A stretch of 64,000 nucleotides of DNA from Neolentinus lepideus HHB14362 ss-1 (taxonomy: Eukaryota; Basidiomycota; Agaricomycetes; Gloeophyllales; Gloeophyllaceae): NCBI GenBank assembly GCA_001632425.1, contig KV425567.1:186001-250000 (forward strand), in the 5' to 3' direction. The position numbers and the translations under genes were made by a program. The notes beneath the pieces are model-generated. The model did not search any database. It was given only the letters and a program-made list of their open reading frames with translations, and was not told the DNA's origin. Positions 20,976-33,142 of the stretch are shown here, in pieces. Positions within the stretch are counted from its first letter, which is position 1. Each line of letters opens with the position of its first letter.

Positions 20976-23900
20976 GATGGCAAGGCCAGCAAGGGACGCA
21001 TTGGGAGGATATTAGAGAGAACGCGATAAACCGACCCCCCGTTGCCGAGATCATGCCGCCCGGTCCGACCGTCCGTCTCCGTCCGACGTCACTGCAACCC
21101 CCGGCCGTCGTGCCGTGGCCAATCGCAGCCCGGCCCTGTCGCATCACGTAAGCCACCCCTCGGCCTACGTCGGCACGCAAGTCCGAATATTACAAAGGAT
21201 GCTAGTCAAACCAAGGGATGCTAAAAGGATATCAACGTATATCCTAACCGTATCATCCGTATATCCTGACCAACTGTATACCGTTGACCGTATCGTACAC
21301 TCCAGCTGTATCCTCCGATATTTTCCCCATAGTGATCCTCGTACAGATCATTCCCCACTCACCTCCCATCACTCGCCTTGATCGGGTTCCCATCCCCCGC
21401 AAATCAACTCCCCCTTCTTCTTCCAGCAACTTCTGACCGCCAAACGCTTTATGAACGTGCAACCAGATCGTCGGCCTTGCGTCAACTCTGTGTCCTCCCT
21501 ATTCATACACTCGTACCCGTGACGTCTGTCCTCTAGCATTGTATACATACTCCCCGCCCATCCTTCATGTGTTTCTGCTCTCCCCATTCCCTGGTGCACT
21601 TCATACTGTGATGGGTCTCATCTCCTGCGATGTTTCATGATCGCCCTCCCGCGATAGGCCTCGATTTACCACACCGGCGCCCCGTCCTGCTCCGAGTCTC
21701 TGACGTCCATTCTCACTGCACTCTCGTGGCGTCATATTCTCCTTTCTTTTCTCTGGCAGTACACGCTGTTTAGTGGCTCCTTTGGCAGTACACGTACACC
21801 GGTCAGTGGCTCCTTGGCACCAATACTGGCGTGCCTCGGCCCAATTACCGCAAGACCCACTTGATTGGCCGTCTATCCACGAGCCAACCCGAATAATCAT
21901 TCTACTGCACTTTGAATTCCTTACCGAGGTATGAACGCCGAGCACACCGGCACCTGCGAATCCCCTTCACCACCCCTTATCACAGCCTTGACCGACAGAC
22001 GTTTGACGTTCATCACTCACCGCTCTGCATTAGCCGCACTCTATCGCAACCACTTAGCCACAGAGTGCGACGACCTCCGTCATTCAACATTCATCAGCCT
22101 GCCATCCCACGTGCGCCTACTTACACCCACGCCGGCGGTACTCCACGCTTATCCATTCCCTGCGTGCGGCTTTCCCTCGGCGACTAGACGCCCGTCACGC
22201 CACCCCTCTCGGTGTTAGCGCTCCGCTCGCACTTGAGTCTTGCGGTCGCAGTCAGGAACCTCCGACCGCGGCGCTTTCGTGTCAATGCAAAGTCGTCATC
22301 CGTGATACGTACCTGCATCTCGGCGTCCGTATTCCAGCGGTGTCAGACTCTCAAAGTAGCAGGACGTTGTGCATTCATATGGACCTTATCCGAGATATGT
22401 CAAGCTCTGCACGGATATATGTTGTCTTCACGGGTGCCGACACGGATACGGATATCGGCCCTATTTGGGCTCTCTGCATCTCATCCTTCACGCTTGCCAC
22501 TGCCTCGACTCGCATCATATATACGTAGAGATGAGTAAGACACCCGCGGAATTTGCTATTAAATGCTTATTACACACCCTTCCATACGCCTAGATGTGTT
22601 TCCTCTCTACCTTTCTATTATTCCATATCCCGTTATCTATATACTCTTCACAACTGGAATCCTTACGCGTGTATCAGATACCCTCTTCACACTATAATTC
22701 TATTCTTCCCTGCCTGCATTCCCCGTACATCTTATTACTCGCTTACTGTCAATGCTAGAAGGCCGAGTGATAGTTAGGTACCCCCTACACGTGCATCAGC
22801 AGTATTAAAGAGCAGGGACTTTGCGTACCTGGGTCCCAGAGGGCGGGTATGGTCAATCCGAGCGCGCTCACACTGTGTTCCAGAAATAAGCCGACTCGGA
22901 GTTATTTTTACGACGATTTTCCGGAGTGCGTTTTGCTAGTCGTTTGCAATTGTTTACTTCTATCAGCGGGCTGCCAATCCCTGTGGCCGGACGGACTCAC
23001 GAGCGTGCGCGACACCAAGACGCTCACCGTTCTTCTTCCGAATAAAATGTTTGCTCGACTTGGCTGCGCTTGGCTTGGCGGAATGTCAAGGACGAGGATG
23101 ACAGCGTTCTTCAGCTTCGTCTCGCAGAATTGTACCCGACAGATTGGATATCTGTACATGCGATGCACTCGTACGACCAAGGATGTCTTCTTTCTTGGCT
23201 AGAGGCCGAGGATGCTTGTCAGATCGGATGGAAAACGGCTTGCTTGGCTTGTCTTCTTCCATACTTCGCATTTCTATTGGCATACCATAGCAAAAACGAA
23301 TACTACACGCCCTGGGCGTTGGCAATTTCGACTTTGGGAACTTTGACATATACATCGATATGCGACTGGCACACGGAAGAATCATCGCGTCATGAGTATG
23401 ATGCATCGGCGATGCATTGAAAGCTTGGTCTACTCGTGTATATCCGGTCAAGCTTCAACGTCTTTTCTTGGCGGTCTTTGCCGAGAGTTTTCGAGGCCAA
23501 GGAGCCGCTTGTCATCAAGTTGCACGGACAAACACCCGAAGTACAACCAAATATTTTTCTCCTTGTGCATGACAAGAGCGATCTCCGGTGACTCTGATTT
23601 GCGGCTGATCAATAGACGAAAGAACCGTCGTGTCATGATTCCAGGCTCGCACCCCGGATTTTCACTGCCACCCTCCGACCGACTCGGAGCACACCCGACG
23701 CTCGGCCTCTCGTCCTGACTTTCGGAACGCACACCACTCGACCGCAGCGTACCCGTTAAACGAGTTGCCACTCTTACATTATCCAGTGGCTTACGACACA
23801 ACGGCCGTGCAGTACTCCGCAAACACGTCACTCGGCGTTATTCCTGAAGCTTCAGACCTGAGACACTGGGTGGCTATTTCCGGGCACTGCAGCAGGAAAT

Positions 23901-25103
23901 TCGACCACATTCCACTAGCACCAGGAATCATATGGATTCTTCTATTCGTGCGGCGCAGTGTGTGCACATGGACTGAATATTGCGCAGCTACAGCAAACAA
24001 TTCATTTGATTTACTCTGCCCCCAGCTCGTTTCACACTCGATCCGCCTTAGGACTGCCCAGAAGGTTACATACCCCACTATCATTCGGGGGGTTCTATCG
24101 AAGCTCATTTCTCCGAAAAATCAAGTAATACAAACCGGGAGGACGTTAAAGTCGGTACACAGGTGCAACAATATTCCGTGGAATTACGGCTGTAAAGTCT
24201 GCTTTTCAAAATCTTGAGTGGTTGTAAGATGGGAGGCCAAATACTGTCGAGAATATTAATGGCTGGCATAAGCATGGGAAACTGGTCAAAAGTGTGAGAT
24301 CATGAGTGATGCCTGCACTTGACTCACAATTTATGGCTATGGGATCACTATTTAACAGACGTTTATACTGTCCGTCTAGCCTGATACCAGTGAATATTGA
24401 ATATTGAGGGTACATCCACGAAGCCGCATCCAATGCTCTATAAGAGCGTGACATTGACCCGCCACCGTCCTAATTTACATAAACACGAGTGTGACACTTT
24501 GACAGAACTACCCACCTACTTCTGCCTAACATATGGCTTCTGCTGCAGTAGGTAGACATGCATATAGTCACACTATGATGCCTGCAAAAAATTACCATCA
24601 TAACTAGCATGGGGGGGACCATTTGCCCAAACTTTGACAGCACGCATCACCGCTCGTTCACCTGCTTCCACGGGACTGATAATATTCGATATTGCAACTA
24701 GAACCCCCTTCGTTCGCTGGCGACGACCGTTCGTTTACAGTCAGATCTTCCTCGGCAACCTCCACCTCGAGTAAAACGAGGTTCTCACTCGCGAAGAACA
24801 ACTAAAATCCAATGAACCCATCAGATGACCACTAACTTGATGCCCTGGCGTCCATCGTATATACCGGCTAGCCCACAATCAGGGTTGTAGAGAAGCATCT
24901 ACCGATGTAAGTAGGGTCCAGCCACTTTCTCACCCTGGGGGTGGAATACAAGAATACTCACCACTCAGCGCACAAGAGGAACAGCAGGTTGGCTTCAATT
25001 TTAACAACAAAGCTTCAGGGTGACGCCAAAAATACATGGGCAGCAGCGGCGACTTCTTTGTACAATGCGCTCACGGGTACAATACAAGTACGCTCGGCAT
25101 TTC
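20976..25103. other. 4.1-kb gene-free region
   Basis: No conserved protein, long spliced frame or RNA gene is recognised over this stretch. Only short unrelated frames occur on both strands, the longest about 150 codons and without similarity to any family I know. It contains imperfect direct repeats at 21754-21820, and AT-rich patches near 24390-24600. It could be long 5' leader and promoter of the kinase, a noncoding RNA locus, or the remains of decayed sequence. It stands out because the neighbouring genes are separated by only 0.2-1.1 kb. Confidence 0.6.
21754..21820. repeat. imperfect tandem repeat, unit about 30 bases
   Basis: TGGCAGTACACG occurs at 21754 and 21783, each followed by an AGTGGCTCCTT block after a variable spacer. 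This makes two diverged copies of a unit of about 30 bases inside the gene-free region. Function unknown. Confidence 0.6.
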
Positions 25104-27859
25104 TCAGTCTTCCTCTTCAGCATCACGTTTTCGCTTCATCTCTCTGGACATCTTGTGTTGTGCTGCTTCATGCTTGGCCAGTTCAACCGGGACTTTCGAA
25201 ACAGGACTCTTGGATATCTCTGTAGATATTGGTCAGTGATGGCCGTACCGACGACGAACAGCAATGAAGACATACCCTGTTTCAGATCGTACCTGAATGG
25301 GTAATATCGATGAGCGCCTCCAGACACAAAACAAACAAGAATTACTCACATGACTTCGTAGTCATCATTAGTTAACAAGGTAATGGCGGTACCCAGCTTG
25401 CCAGCCCGTCCAGTACGACCTAAATAACCACCGTCAGCCGTTATAGCAGATGGACTGGGAAGATAACGTACCGATTCGATGGACATAGGCCTCGATGGTA
25501 TTTGCCATCTGGTAGTTGATGACGAGACTAACGTCTTGTACATCGATACCACGTCCAGCAAGGTCCGTAGCGACCAAGATATCGGAATCTCCATTCCGCA
25601 GCGAATTCAGAGCAGCTTCACGCTGTTCTTGATTCTTGCCAGAATGCAATGTCGCCGCGTTCCACTATCGGCAAATACCTCAGTACGAGATAACAAGAGG
25701 AACAAAATCAGAACTTACGCCTCCACGCTGGAGATCTTTAGCCACCATGTCCGCAGTCTTCTTCTGGTTGACGAAGACGATAATGGGTGCTGCATATTGG
25801 TTACTATTGAGAATCTCCAAAATCCGTTGTCTATGGGAACACCGTCAATAAAACTGGCCACGAATTGCAGAATTTCGGTCTTACTTCTTCTTCTCGTCAC
25901 CACTGATGAATTCGACCTTCTGCTCGACTGTATCAACTGCACGTCCAGCCTCACCAATAGTGATAACAGCTGGCTTCTTCAGGTACTTCTTAGCCAAGCG
26001 CTCGACGGGCGGTGGCATGGTCGCGGAGAATAGCGTCGTTACTCTCGATCTTCCCTTCTTCACCATAGTTTCCCCGTCAACATCCATTTGCTCGCCTGTG
26101 TCCTCACCTTCCATCACGCCCGAGGGTAGGCGATCAAGAATAAACAGCAAGTCCGCCTCGAACCCGAGGTTCACCATACGATCTGCTTCGTCCATGACGA
26201 CGTATCGACATTGGGAAAGGACGATGACATGACGCTCAATAACGTCTTTGAGACGACCTGGAGTGGCGATGATGATCTCTGCGCCTTCTCTCAAGTTGAA
26301 TTGCTGTTCCTCGACAGCTCTCTGTGGTTCGTACGTGAATTACACTGGACCAAAAGCCAAGTGACAGAAACAGCACTTACCCCTCCGACAATTGAGACAC
26401 AGCGAAAGCCTAGAGGACCAGCGAATTTTCTGGTCTCGCTCTCGATTTGTTGGGCTAATTCACGAGTGGGGGCCATAATGAGGGCGTAAGGGCCCAAGTG
26501 TCTGTTCTCATCCGTCAAAAGAGGTAGCCGCGAGATGAATGTGAGCATGGGGATGACGAAGGCAGCCGTCTTACCAGAACCTGGGGAGCCACGTTACTTT
26601 CACTTCAAGCTGTACGATCTAGTAACACTGACCAGTCTCGGCGATACCGATGATATCCCTGTTCTGCAGCCCAATCGGTATAGCTTGCCTCTGAATCGGA
26701 GACGGCTCCTTGTAACCGATCTTTTCAATAACTTCCAATATCTGGACTGGAACGGTGGACTCGGTCCAAGATCGTAATGGATGTGGGATTTGACCACCTA
26801 TATGTATCGGGAGAACGTGAGACAAAGCATGTAGAATTGGGCAACAAAGACTGACCTCGGGCAGATATACTGAAGTCTTCCCGGAAGATACGCCAGTCAC
26901 GGTCGCGCATCTCTTCAAGCGGCTTCTCTGACCAATGTCGCTCATCAAGACCAGCTCTCGCGGCTTGCCGCCTCTCTCTGTCATCAGCGAGTTGAACTTC
27001 ACCATTCCGGCGCGGCGCTGCGGTGCCGCCGTCGTCAAGGCCAGCAAGGTGACCACGCCCAAACATGACTTGCGCGCCCTGGCGATTACTCCCTGCTGCT
27101 GATGGAGAATCATTGGCAAAGGTATCGTCTTGAGCATCCCAATCAAAGACAAACTTGCGATCGTTCATCTTTCGGATCTTCCGCTTCTTCTTGTCGACAC
27201 CAAGATACCGTGAGCGGATGGCAGACATTTCACTCTCTGACATATTGGGTACGTATGATTCAGAAGCGGAAGTTATCGGGGATACAGCAGCTGGAGTAGG
27301 TGGCGGAGGCATGGAAGAGGAAGGTGCTGAAGACGCTGAAGAAGATACAGGACCTGTCGTCGATGCCTTCCCTCTGTCCGCGCGGGGACCAGTAGGGATG
27401 CCTTTCTGGTAGGCAGGACGTGACTGTCGGTCGTCAGGTCGTCTGCTATCTCGATTGTCTCGACGACCATACCTATCTCTATCTCTATCGTAGCGGTCGT
27501 CGTCTACGAGAATGTAAGTAAATTGGAAGGCGAAATGACTGCATGACACTCACATCGACCACCCCTCGGGTAGTCGCGACCTCGCTCCTTGTGTCGTAGC
27601 TCTTCTGCCTGCCTCTCTAGAGCATCTCTCTCCTGCCTTGTTCTGTCTTCCTTATCACGTTGCTCTCTGATCTCCTGCTGTCGTTTTTCGATGGCTAGCT
27701 TCGCGCGCTCCTCCTTCGTTAAGAATCTAGGCTGGATTGATGGTCAATCGATTCAGTTTTAGTGAGCAAGCATCTACTACTTACTTTCGCGGCAGCCTCC
27801 TTCTCCGCCTTCTGCTTCGCGAGCAGCGACTCGATGGAAAGCGGTTCGGACTTGGACAT
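25104..27859 (-). CDS. PRP28: Prp28 (DDX23-like) DEAD-box pre-mRNA splicing helicase
   Basis: ATPase that exchanges U1 for U6 at the 5' splice site during spliceosome activation. It starts [20 protein letters not shown] at 27859. A charged, Arg/Asp-rich N-terminus is followed by [20 protein letters not shown] and [16 protein letters not shown], both typical of Prp28. The helicase core shows the Q motif [28 protein letters not shown]-type motif I interrupted by an intron near 26.58-26.63 kb, [11 protein letters not shown] (Ia), TPGRLKD, DEADRM (variant of DEAD, motif II), FSATMP (III), [23 protein letters not shown] (V) and [11 protein letters not shown] (VI). The last exon ends [15 protein letters not shown], then an acidic tail and TGA at 25104-25106. 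At least eight introns are present. Motif II reads D-E-A-D. Identification is firm. Confidence 0.95.
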
Positions 27860-28040
27860 GGTCGACGTCTAAGTGCTGCACGCCAAGGCGGGGCTTCAAG
27901 AGTACGGCCCCACGTGGCCGGAGTTGCCTAATTGGATATGTGTTATACTACAAGTTGCAAGCAATTTCCCGGCAGCCGTGAGTTATAGCTCCCCAGTCTT
28001 CAGCCTCGCGTTTATTCCTTGTCGCGTTCTCGCTCTCAGA

Positions 28041-28761
28041 ATGAATTACAACTACGAACGCTTCCAGTCTCCACGACCGGAAACGCCAGAGCCGGGTTCG
28101 CGACAAGGACGGAGAAACGCGGCTCCTGGTGTTCAACTCCTGGACGACGACGGGGCTATTTCAGAGCAGGTACGCCGTTTTAATGATCGATATTGTGGGC
28201 CGTTTGCTCATGCTGTCTCTCTTGTGTTTTTTCATCTGATTTCAAAGCTCGAAACCTGCCTGAAGCATATCTTCGCAAAGTACTGCACCCCTCCTCCAGC
28301 AGACGTCGCAAGCGCTGGGAAATGCCTTATTCTGATGACCCCGCCTGAAGGGGCATATCTATCGGAAACTGGGCTCGACGCTTGGGCCAAAGACACGAAC
28401 GGGGCACCCTTCTCTGAAGAAACAAAGGAGGAGCTTAGGCAGTTTCTGGATGTAACTGACGATGGCGATCTCACGTGAGTATATTTATCCGCCAACCACC
28501 TGCGGTGGGTGTAGACCGGTCATTGAATGCTCATGGCTGGACTGAAGGTTCAAAGGGTTTCTACAAATTTATCAACTACAGACGGAGAACGACGAGGAAG
28601 AAACTTGGAGAGATCTGGTAAGTGGCATTGCTTCTGTTATTCCGAATAATCGTTCATTAATCCATGAATTCCGTGAACAGTCTAGTCATGGCTTCGATCG
28701 GACGTTGACACTTGTGGCTAGCCGCCGTGAGGACCTCGAAGATAGCAACCACACATTGTAA
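28041..28761 (+). CDS. small conserved-looking protein with an EF-hand-like loop
   Basis: No gene name is recognised. Four exons splice cleanly: 28041-28169 (MNYNYERFQSPRPETPEPGS...), then from 28248 to about 28473, then FKGFLQIYQLQTENDEEETW, and finally a short one. The central part has PPEGAYLSETGLDAWAKDTN and ends DVTDDGDLTFKGF. This resembles an EF-hand calcium loop with D, D, G and D at positions 1, 5, 6 and 7, but Gly instead of Glu at position 12, so calcium binding is doubtful. The final exon reads SSHGFDRTLTLVASRREDLE, then a TAA at 28759-28761. About 160 residues. It is divergent from PRP28 with 181 bases between starts. An adaptor or regulatory role is possible but not shown. Confidence 0.65.
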
Positions 28762-29285
28762 ACTTCCTTTCCTCAGTTGTTTATACTGACCCTGCATTGA
28801 AGTCCCTCTCCGATTATAGCCCACCCGATTTCAACGGCATTAGTGTCGGCGCATGATGCTCTCCCACCTTCCAGATTAACGATACCCCCTCTCCGTTCAT
28901 CACCCACTGGACGCCTTCATACCACCTCCCCTTATACACGACACCTCATGAGCCCCGCCTATGAAGCACATGACTAGTCAGGATCGCCATGACCAAGTCC
29001 ACGGATTAGCTCTGTCATTTGTGCGTGACATCCGACCCGCTTCGAACTTTACGCATCCCATTGCATCGGGAGCACTGTATGCTCTCCAGACATTCATGTT
29101 CATGCTCCATCTATTGCATTATATATATCATCGCTCACCACCGAGGGGTTAACTCCCTTCATTATTTAAAAACTTGGTATAATAAATCAACTTCCTGTAA
29201 AACGTGCTGTAAAGACGTTGTATCTTCACAAACGACTTCCTACACATTCACAGAGTCCGAGGGCTTTAGCTCGCGGTGATACAGG
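28762..29285. other. intergenic region, convergent 3' ends
   Basis: About 520 bases between two stops. It holds a TATATATA-like stretch near 29120 and otherwise nothing recognisable. Confidence 0.5.
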
Positions 29286-31719
29286 CTAAGCAGTAGCAGC
29301 AACTGCGGCTGAAGCGGGCTGAGGGCGCGTTCGCGGTGGTACGCGTAATCCTTTCGCCTTCATAGCCTTTCGTTTTGACTCTGCAGCAAACAGTTAGCGT
29401 GGCCTATTGGACCATTTCATTCTGTACCCACGTTCGATGTACTGCTTGTCCTCTTCCGAATCGAAGCCTGCATCTTGTTCGATAGCCTCAGCGGTAATGT
29501 CGGTCGTCTCCTCCTCGTCCGCCTTCTTAGTCTTGACAGGTTTCTCGACCTTGAACTTGGCGACGAAGAAGCCATCCATGTTGTGCACATGTGGATAGAA
29601 CCTCCTTGTCATCGAGACGGACTGATGGAAAGTCTTCCCGCGGTAACTCGTGAATCCTGGCCGACCGAACTCAAGCCCGGCCTCGACGAGTTTGACATTT
29701 GATCGCTTCTTCAGAGCGTAGTCGACAACGGCTTCGTTCTCATCAACTGTGACGGAGCATGTTGAGTACACGAGGTAGCCTCCGGTCTTCGACGATGGAT
29801 TGACGCTATCGATTGCGCATAAGATCAGCTGTTTCTGTAAGTGAGAGAGTAACATGAAATCGCGCTCGGACTGAAAGATCGTACAATCAGCCAATGATAG
29901 GCTACAAAGAAGGGCTGTATGACTTGCCTTGTTGACCTTAACACTGGCATCTTTGCTGATGACACCCGTCCCACTGCACGGCGCATCCAACAAGATCCGA
30001 TCAAAGCCGCCAATAACCTTAGGGAACTCCCGTCCATCGTACGAACAGACGACAACATTCTTGCACCCAAGGCGGTGAACATTAGCCGTCAGACTCTTCG
30101 TGCGCGCTTTGTTAGCATCATTGGCAAACACAACACCCGTGTTCTGCATGAGCGCCGCCATATGCGTGGTCTTGCCACCAGGAGCAGATGCCATGTCTAA
30201 CACACGCTCGTTGGGCTGAGGGGAGAGGGCGATGACAGGGAGGAAGGAGGAGGCGGCTTGAAGCATATAATGCCCTGCGAGATATTCGGGCGTAGCACCT
30301 GCGTCATTAGGTCAGCTACGCTACTGATGCCGTTCTGGCTAGACCTTACCGATTGGGACGGTGCTCTCGAACACCTGCAAACCGACATTCGTCCACTTTC
30401 CAATGGGCTCGAGGTTGACTCCTCGATTGATGAGCGCCTGAGCCAGATCTCGTCTTCTTGTCCGTAGGGTATTCGTTCTGATGGTGACAGGCCGGGGAAC
30501 CTCGTTCGCTTCGAAGAACTCGATAGCCTACAAGCACATCAGCTCTAGATGGATGGTTATGGCGAAAATGAACACACCTCAGCGACAGGGAACAGATTAA
30601 ATAGCTTCTCAGTCAGGAACTCGTTATATCCATAGTAGCTGGCAATGTCGGACACCAGCTGATCTACATACTCTGTGCGTGCCCTAAATGACGAGATGAT
30701 ATGAGAATAAAATCCAGCAAAATAAAGCAAATACATACCGTCCTCTGTTCAACTTCTTGAAGTTCCCTAGTACACGTACACATTGTCGCATCCGCCGCTG
30801 GACGAGGTTTACATCTGGCCCGCCAGCCTTCTTCTGCTCTTCCCTCTCCTCCACGGTAGGTAAAACGAACCCCTCCCCGTCAATACTCTCCATATCCACA
30901 TCCAAATCGTCTTCCCCATCTCCTTCCGCCGCCCGCTGCATCTCCTCCATATCCAGTTCGGCCTCTCGTGCAGCGCGAGCATCCAGGGCGTGTGATCGCG
31001 CCTCCATGTTCGTCATAGTGATGGGACCGTCGGATTCATCTCCACTGTCTTCGTCCGAGTCGTCCGATACTGTGGGTATGATCTTCTCTGGCCTTTCCTG
31101 TTGCTTTGACCTCCGAGACCTGAGCTTGCCTACGAGAACCTCGCCGTCGCTCTCATCCTCATCATCTGATCCAAGGTCTAGCTCTTCGATAGGACCACGA
31201 AGAGGGTCATCGCTGGGTAGCAAGTCAGTACGACAGCAACGAGAAACATACTTTACGCTTACTCTTCTTCGCCCTCCATATTAAATTGATTCCATTCATC
31301 TTCACCCTTACCATCGCTATCGTTGAATAGTACCCTAGGACAGCGTTAAAAAAGAAATATATACCAACCGAAACTGCTTACTTTGCCTCAGCGGTCAAGT
31401 CACCGTCCTCATCCACATCCTCCCATCCGTCACTACTTCTCTCGTCTTCACTCCCATCCACTTCCTTGTTCTTCTTCACTATCTCGTTCGCACCTTTCCC
31501 CTTCTTCCCCTCTGGCTTCTTCTGGTCAGCAAACGTAACCTTCCTTTTCGTCCCCTCCTTCACCGCAGCCTTCTTGTCCTCCTTTATTTTCTTTCCCGGC
31601 CTCTCCTCATCCTCCGGCTCAGCTTTCCGCTTTCCCAGCTTTTTGACCGATGACTTCTTTGAGTCCGGATCTGCCAGAGGCTCTGGAGCACCTTGCTTGT
31701 TCTTAGCGCGACGACCCAT
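29286..31719 (-). CDS. NOP2: Nop2/NSUN1-type 25S rRNA (cytosine-C5) methyltransferase
   Basis: Nucleolar enzyme that methylates a cytosine of large-subunit rRNA and is needed for 60S maturation. It starts [20 protein letters not shown], with a Lys-rich then strongly acidic N-terminus. Conserved blocks follow: [31 protein letters not shown]; the SAM loop [39 protein letters not shown] (motif IV Cys); and [20 protein letters not shown] (motif VI catalytic Cys). [17 protein letters not shown] and [14 protein letters not shown] complete the core. The C-terminus depends on splicing. An intron with a GTGGGT donor rejoins YIEQ to [20 protein letters not shown] and stops at 29286-29288; without it the frame ends KWSNRPR near 29394. 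The spliced end looks more like the family. Both catalytic cysteines are present. Confidence 0.95.
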
Positions 31720-32036
31720 TTCGTAGACAAGCACCGGAGTCGGACAGAGTCTCTTACTGGCGGATGCTCAAGAATCGCGGAGCATTGCAGTCGACAAATC
31801 GGGCAAGCCAGAAAAATTCGATCGGGGCACGTGGCTGAGTGCGCTGATGAAGTGCGCCTGCATGCAGCTGCAGTCTTGTACTCACTATGGGCGTTGTTGA
31901 CCTGTAACACGCTGAAGATGTCGCAAACAATGGGGATCTTTCCGAATCGACGAGATTGACTTGTGTTCAGATTAATATTGCACATTTGACTGATAACATT
32001 TTATTATTCTACAATCTTGATAACATTGTCTTGTCT
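31720..32036. promoter_or_regulatory. intergenic region upstream of NOP2
   Basis: About 320 bases between the NOP2 start and the stop of the FUN14 gene, both on the minus strand. No motif is recognised. Confidence 0.4.
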
Positions 32037-32810
32037 TCAGCCGATCCTCACACCCAATGCCAGTCCCGCCAGGAAGGATGCCCTGGGCTGGAAGTCGGCC
32101 GTCAAGAAATCCACCAGCCATTTCCAAAGTGAATACACGCTTGGTGGTCTCCGGGCACCCGATGCATCTGTCGTATAGAACAAATTCTCGAAGCGCGATC
32201 CCGCCTTCGACCAGTTGACTCGTACTAGAGACAGCGAACCGAGATACTTTCCAGACGACATAAGCTTCAGGTGCATCTCCCCGATACAGTGAGGCTCACC
32301 TGGAGCAAGACGAATATCCCGCCCAACGTAAAAGCCACGAACTTTGCGCCTTTCTTGACAAAGACTCCGGCACATATACCGCATACAGTCCCGAATGTAA
32401 GCTCGTAGACGTTCACGGCAGACTTCGGAGGGGGTGGGTATGGGTCTTTTGAAGCGGCTGCATCCACATGAGGCGGCAGATCATGCACCTTTTTGGGCGA
32501 AGCAGCTGCATGACAAAGGTAAAGTGCGTCCGAAGAAACCAGATTTTTGCTACGCACGGTCACAGAACAGCGCTTGTGGGAATACCGACAGTCCAAGCCC
32601 AACGCCGGCGACACCCAAGGTCGCACCGAAAGTCGTAATCAACAGAGGACGTGCTCCCTTCGCCGTGCTCGATGACCTGGAGATGTTCGACGCGAACGAA
32701 GAGTAGAACCGAGAACTAATTGGACGTTTGCTGCATGGTTGTGTTAATGAGTAGCGCGGAACGCCGAGAGGGCCAATGCGCAAGGGTCGACACATGGAAA
32801 CAAAAGACAT
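32037..32810 (-). CDS. FUN14 family mitochondrial membrane protein
   Basis: FUN14/FUNDC-type outer mitochondrial membrane protein; animal FUNDC1 is a mitophagy receptor, while the fungal role is less clear. The ATG at 32810 gives a basic N-terminus (MSFVSMCRPLRIGPLGVPRY) followed by many Arg and Ser residues, a likely targeting sequence. A hydrophobic stretch follows (LITTFGATLGVAGVGLGLSV). The FUN14 core reads NVYELTFGTVCGICAGVFVK, KGAKFVAFTLGGIFVLLQ and, after an intron, YLGSLSLVRVNWSKAGSRFE. A C-terminal FLAGLALGVRIG ends at the TGA at 32037-32039. About 210 residues, normal for fungal members. No LC3-interacting motif is obvious by eye. Confidence 0.88.
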
Positions 32811-33142
32811 GGTGGTCAATAACTCGTATGTGTAGAGTTTACTGCAGGAGGTTGTGCTGAGGTCGGTGACGTCATGTCGACAATTGTGGCGAAGCTGGTA
32901 TGTAGGTCCATATGTGAGCGTTGTCTGTGAGTGATTCTCGATAGCCAAAGGAACCTCTTAGAACTACAAACTACATATATTAGACTATTGCTCGAGCCGA
33001 GTCTCGATGCGAAAATACTTAAAACCACAGCGGACGACAGCAAGTATGACAAGCTGTACATAAGGAGTCCATCTCGTGCACAAGTACAAATAAAAGTCCG
33101 AACTCAGAACATTCTGGCGTTACTGTCGTAAAAGGTCGTTCT
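32811..33142. other. intergenic region upstream of the FUN14 gene
   Basis: About 330 bases; nothing is recognised besides promoter space for the FUN14 gene and the 3' flank of the next minus-strand gene. Confidence 0.4.

Noticed and set aside
19276..21180. Kinase start at 21180 instead of 20975
   Set aside because: The frame is open to 21180 without splicing, but an intron with good GT-AG ends inside it (about 20856-20783) and a first exon starting at ATG 20975 read better. The extra part is low-complexity sequence over the promoter.
21900..23830. Several 70-130-codon frames on both strands
   Set aside because: Unusual composition, no splice-linked continuation, no family motifs; judged chance frames in the gene-free region.
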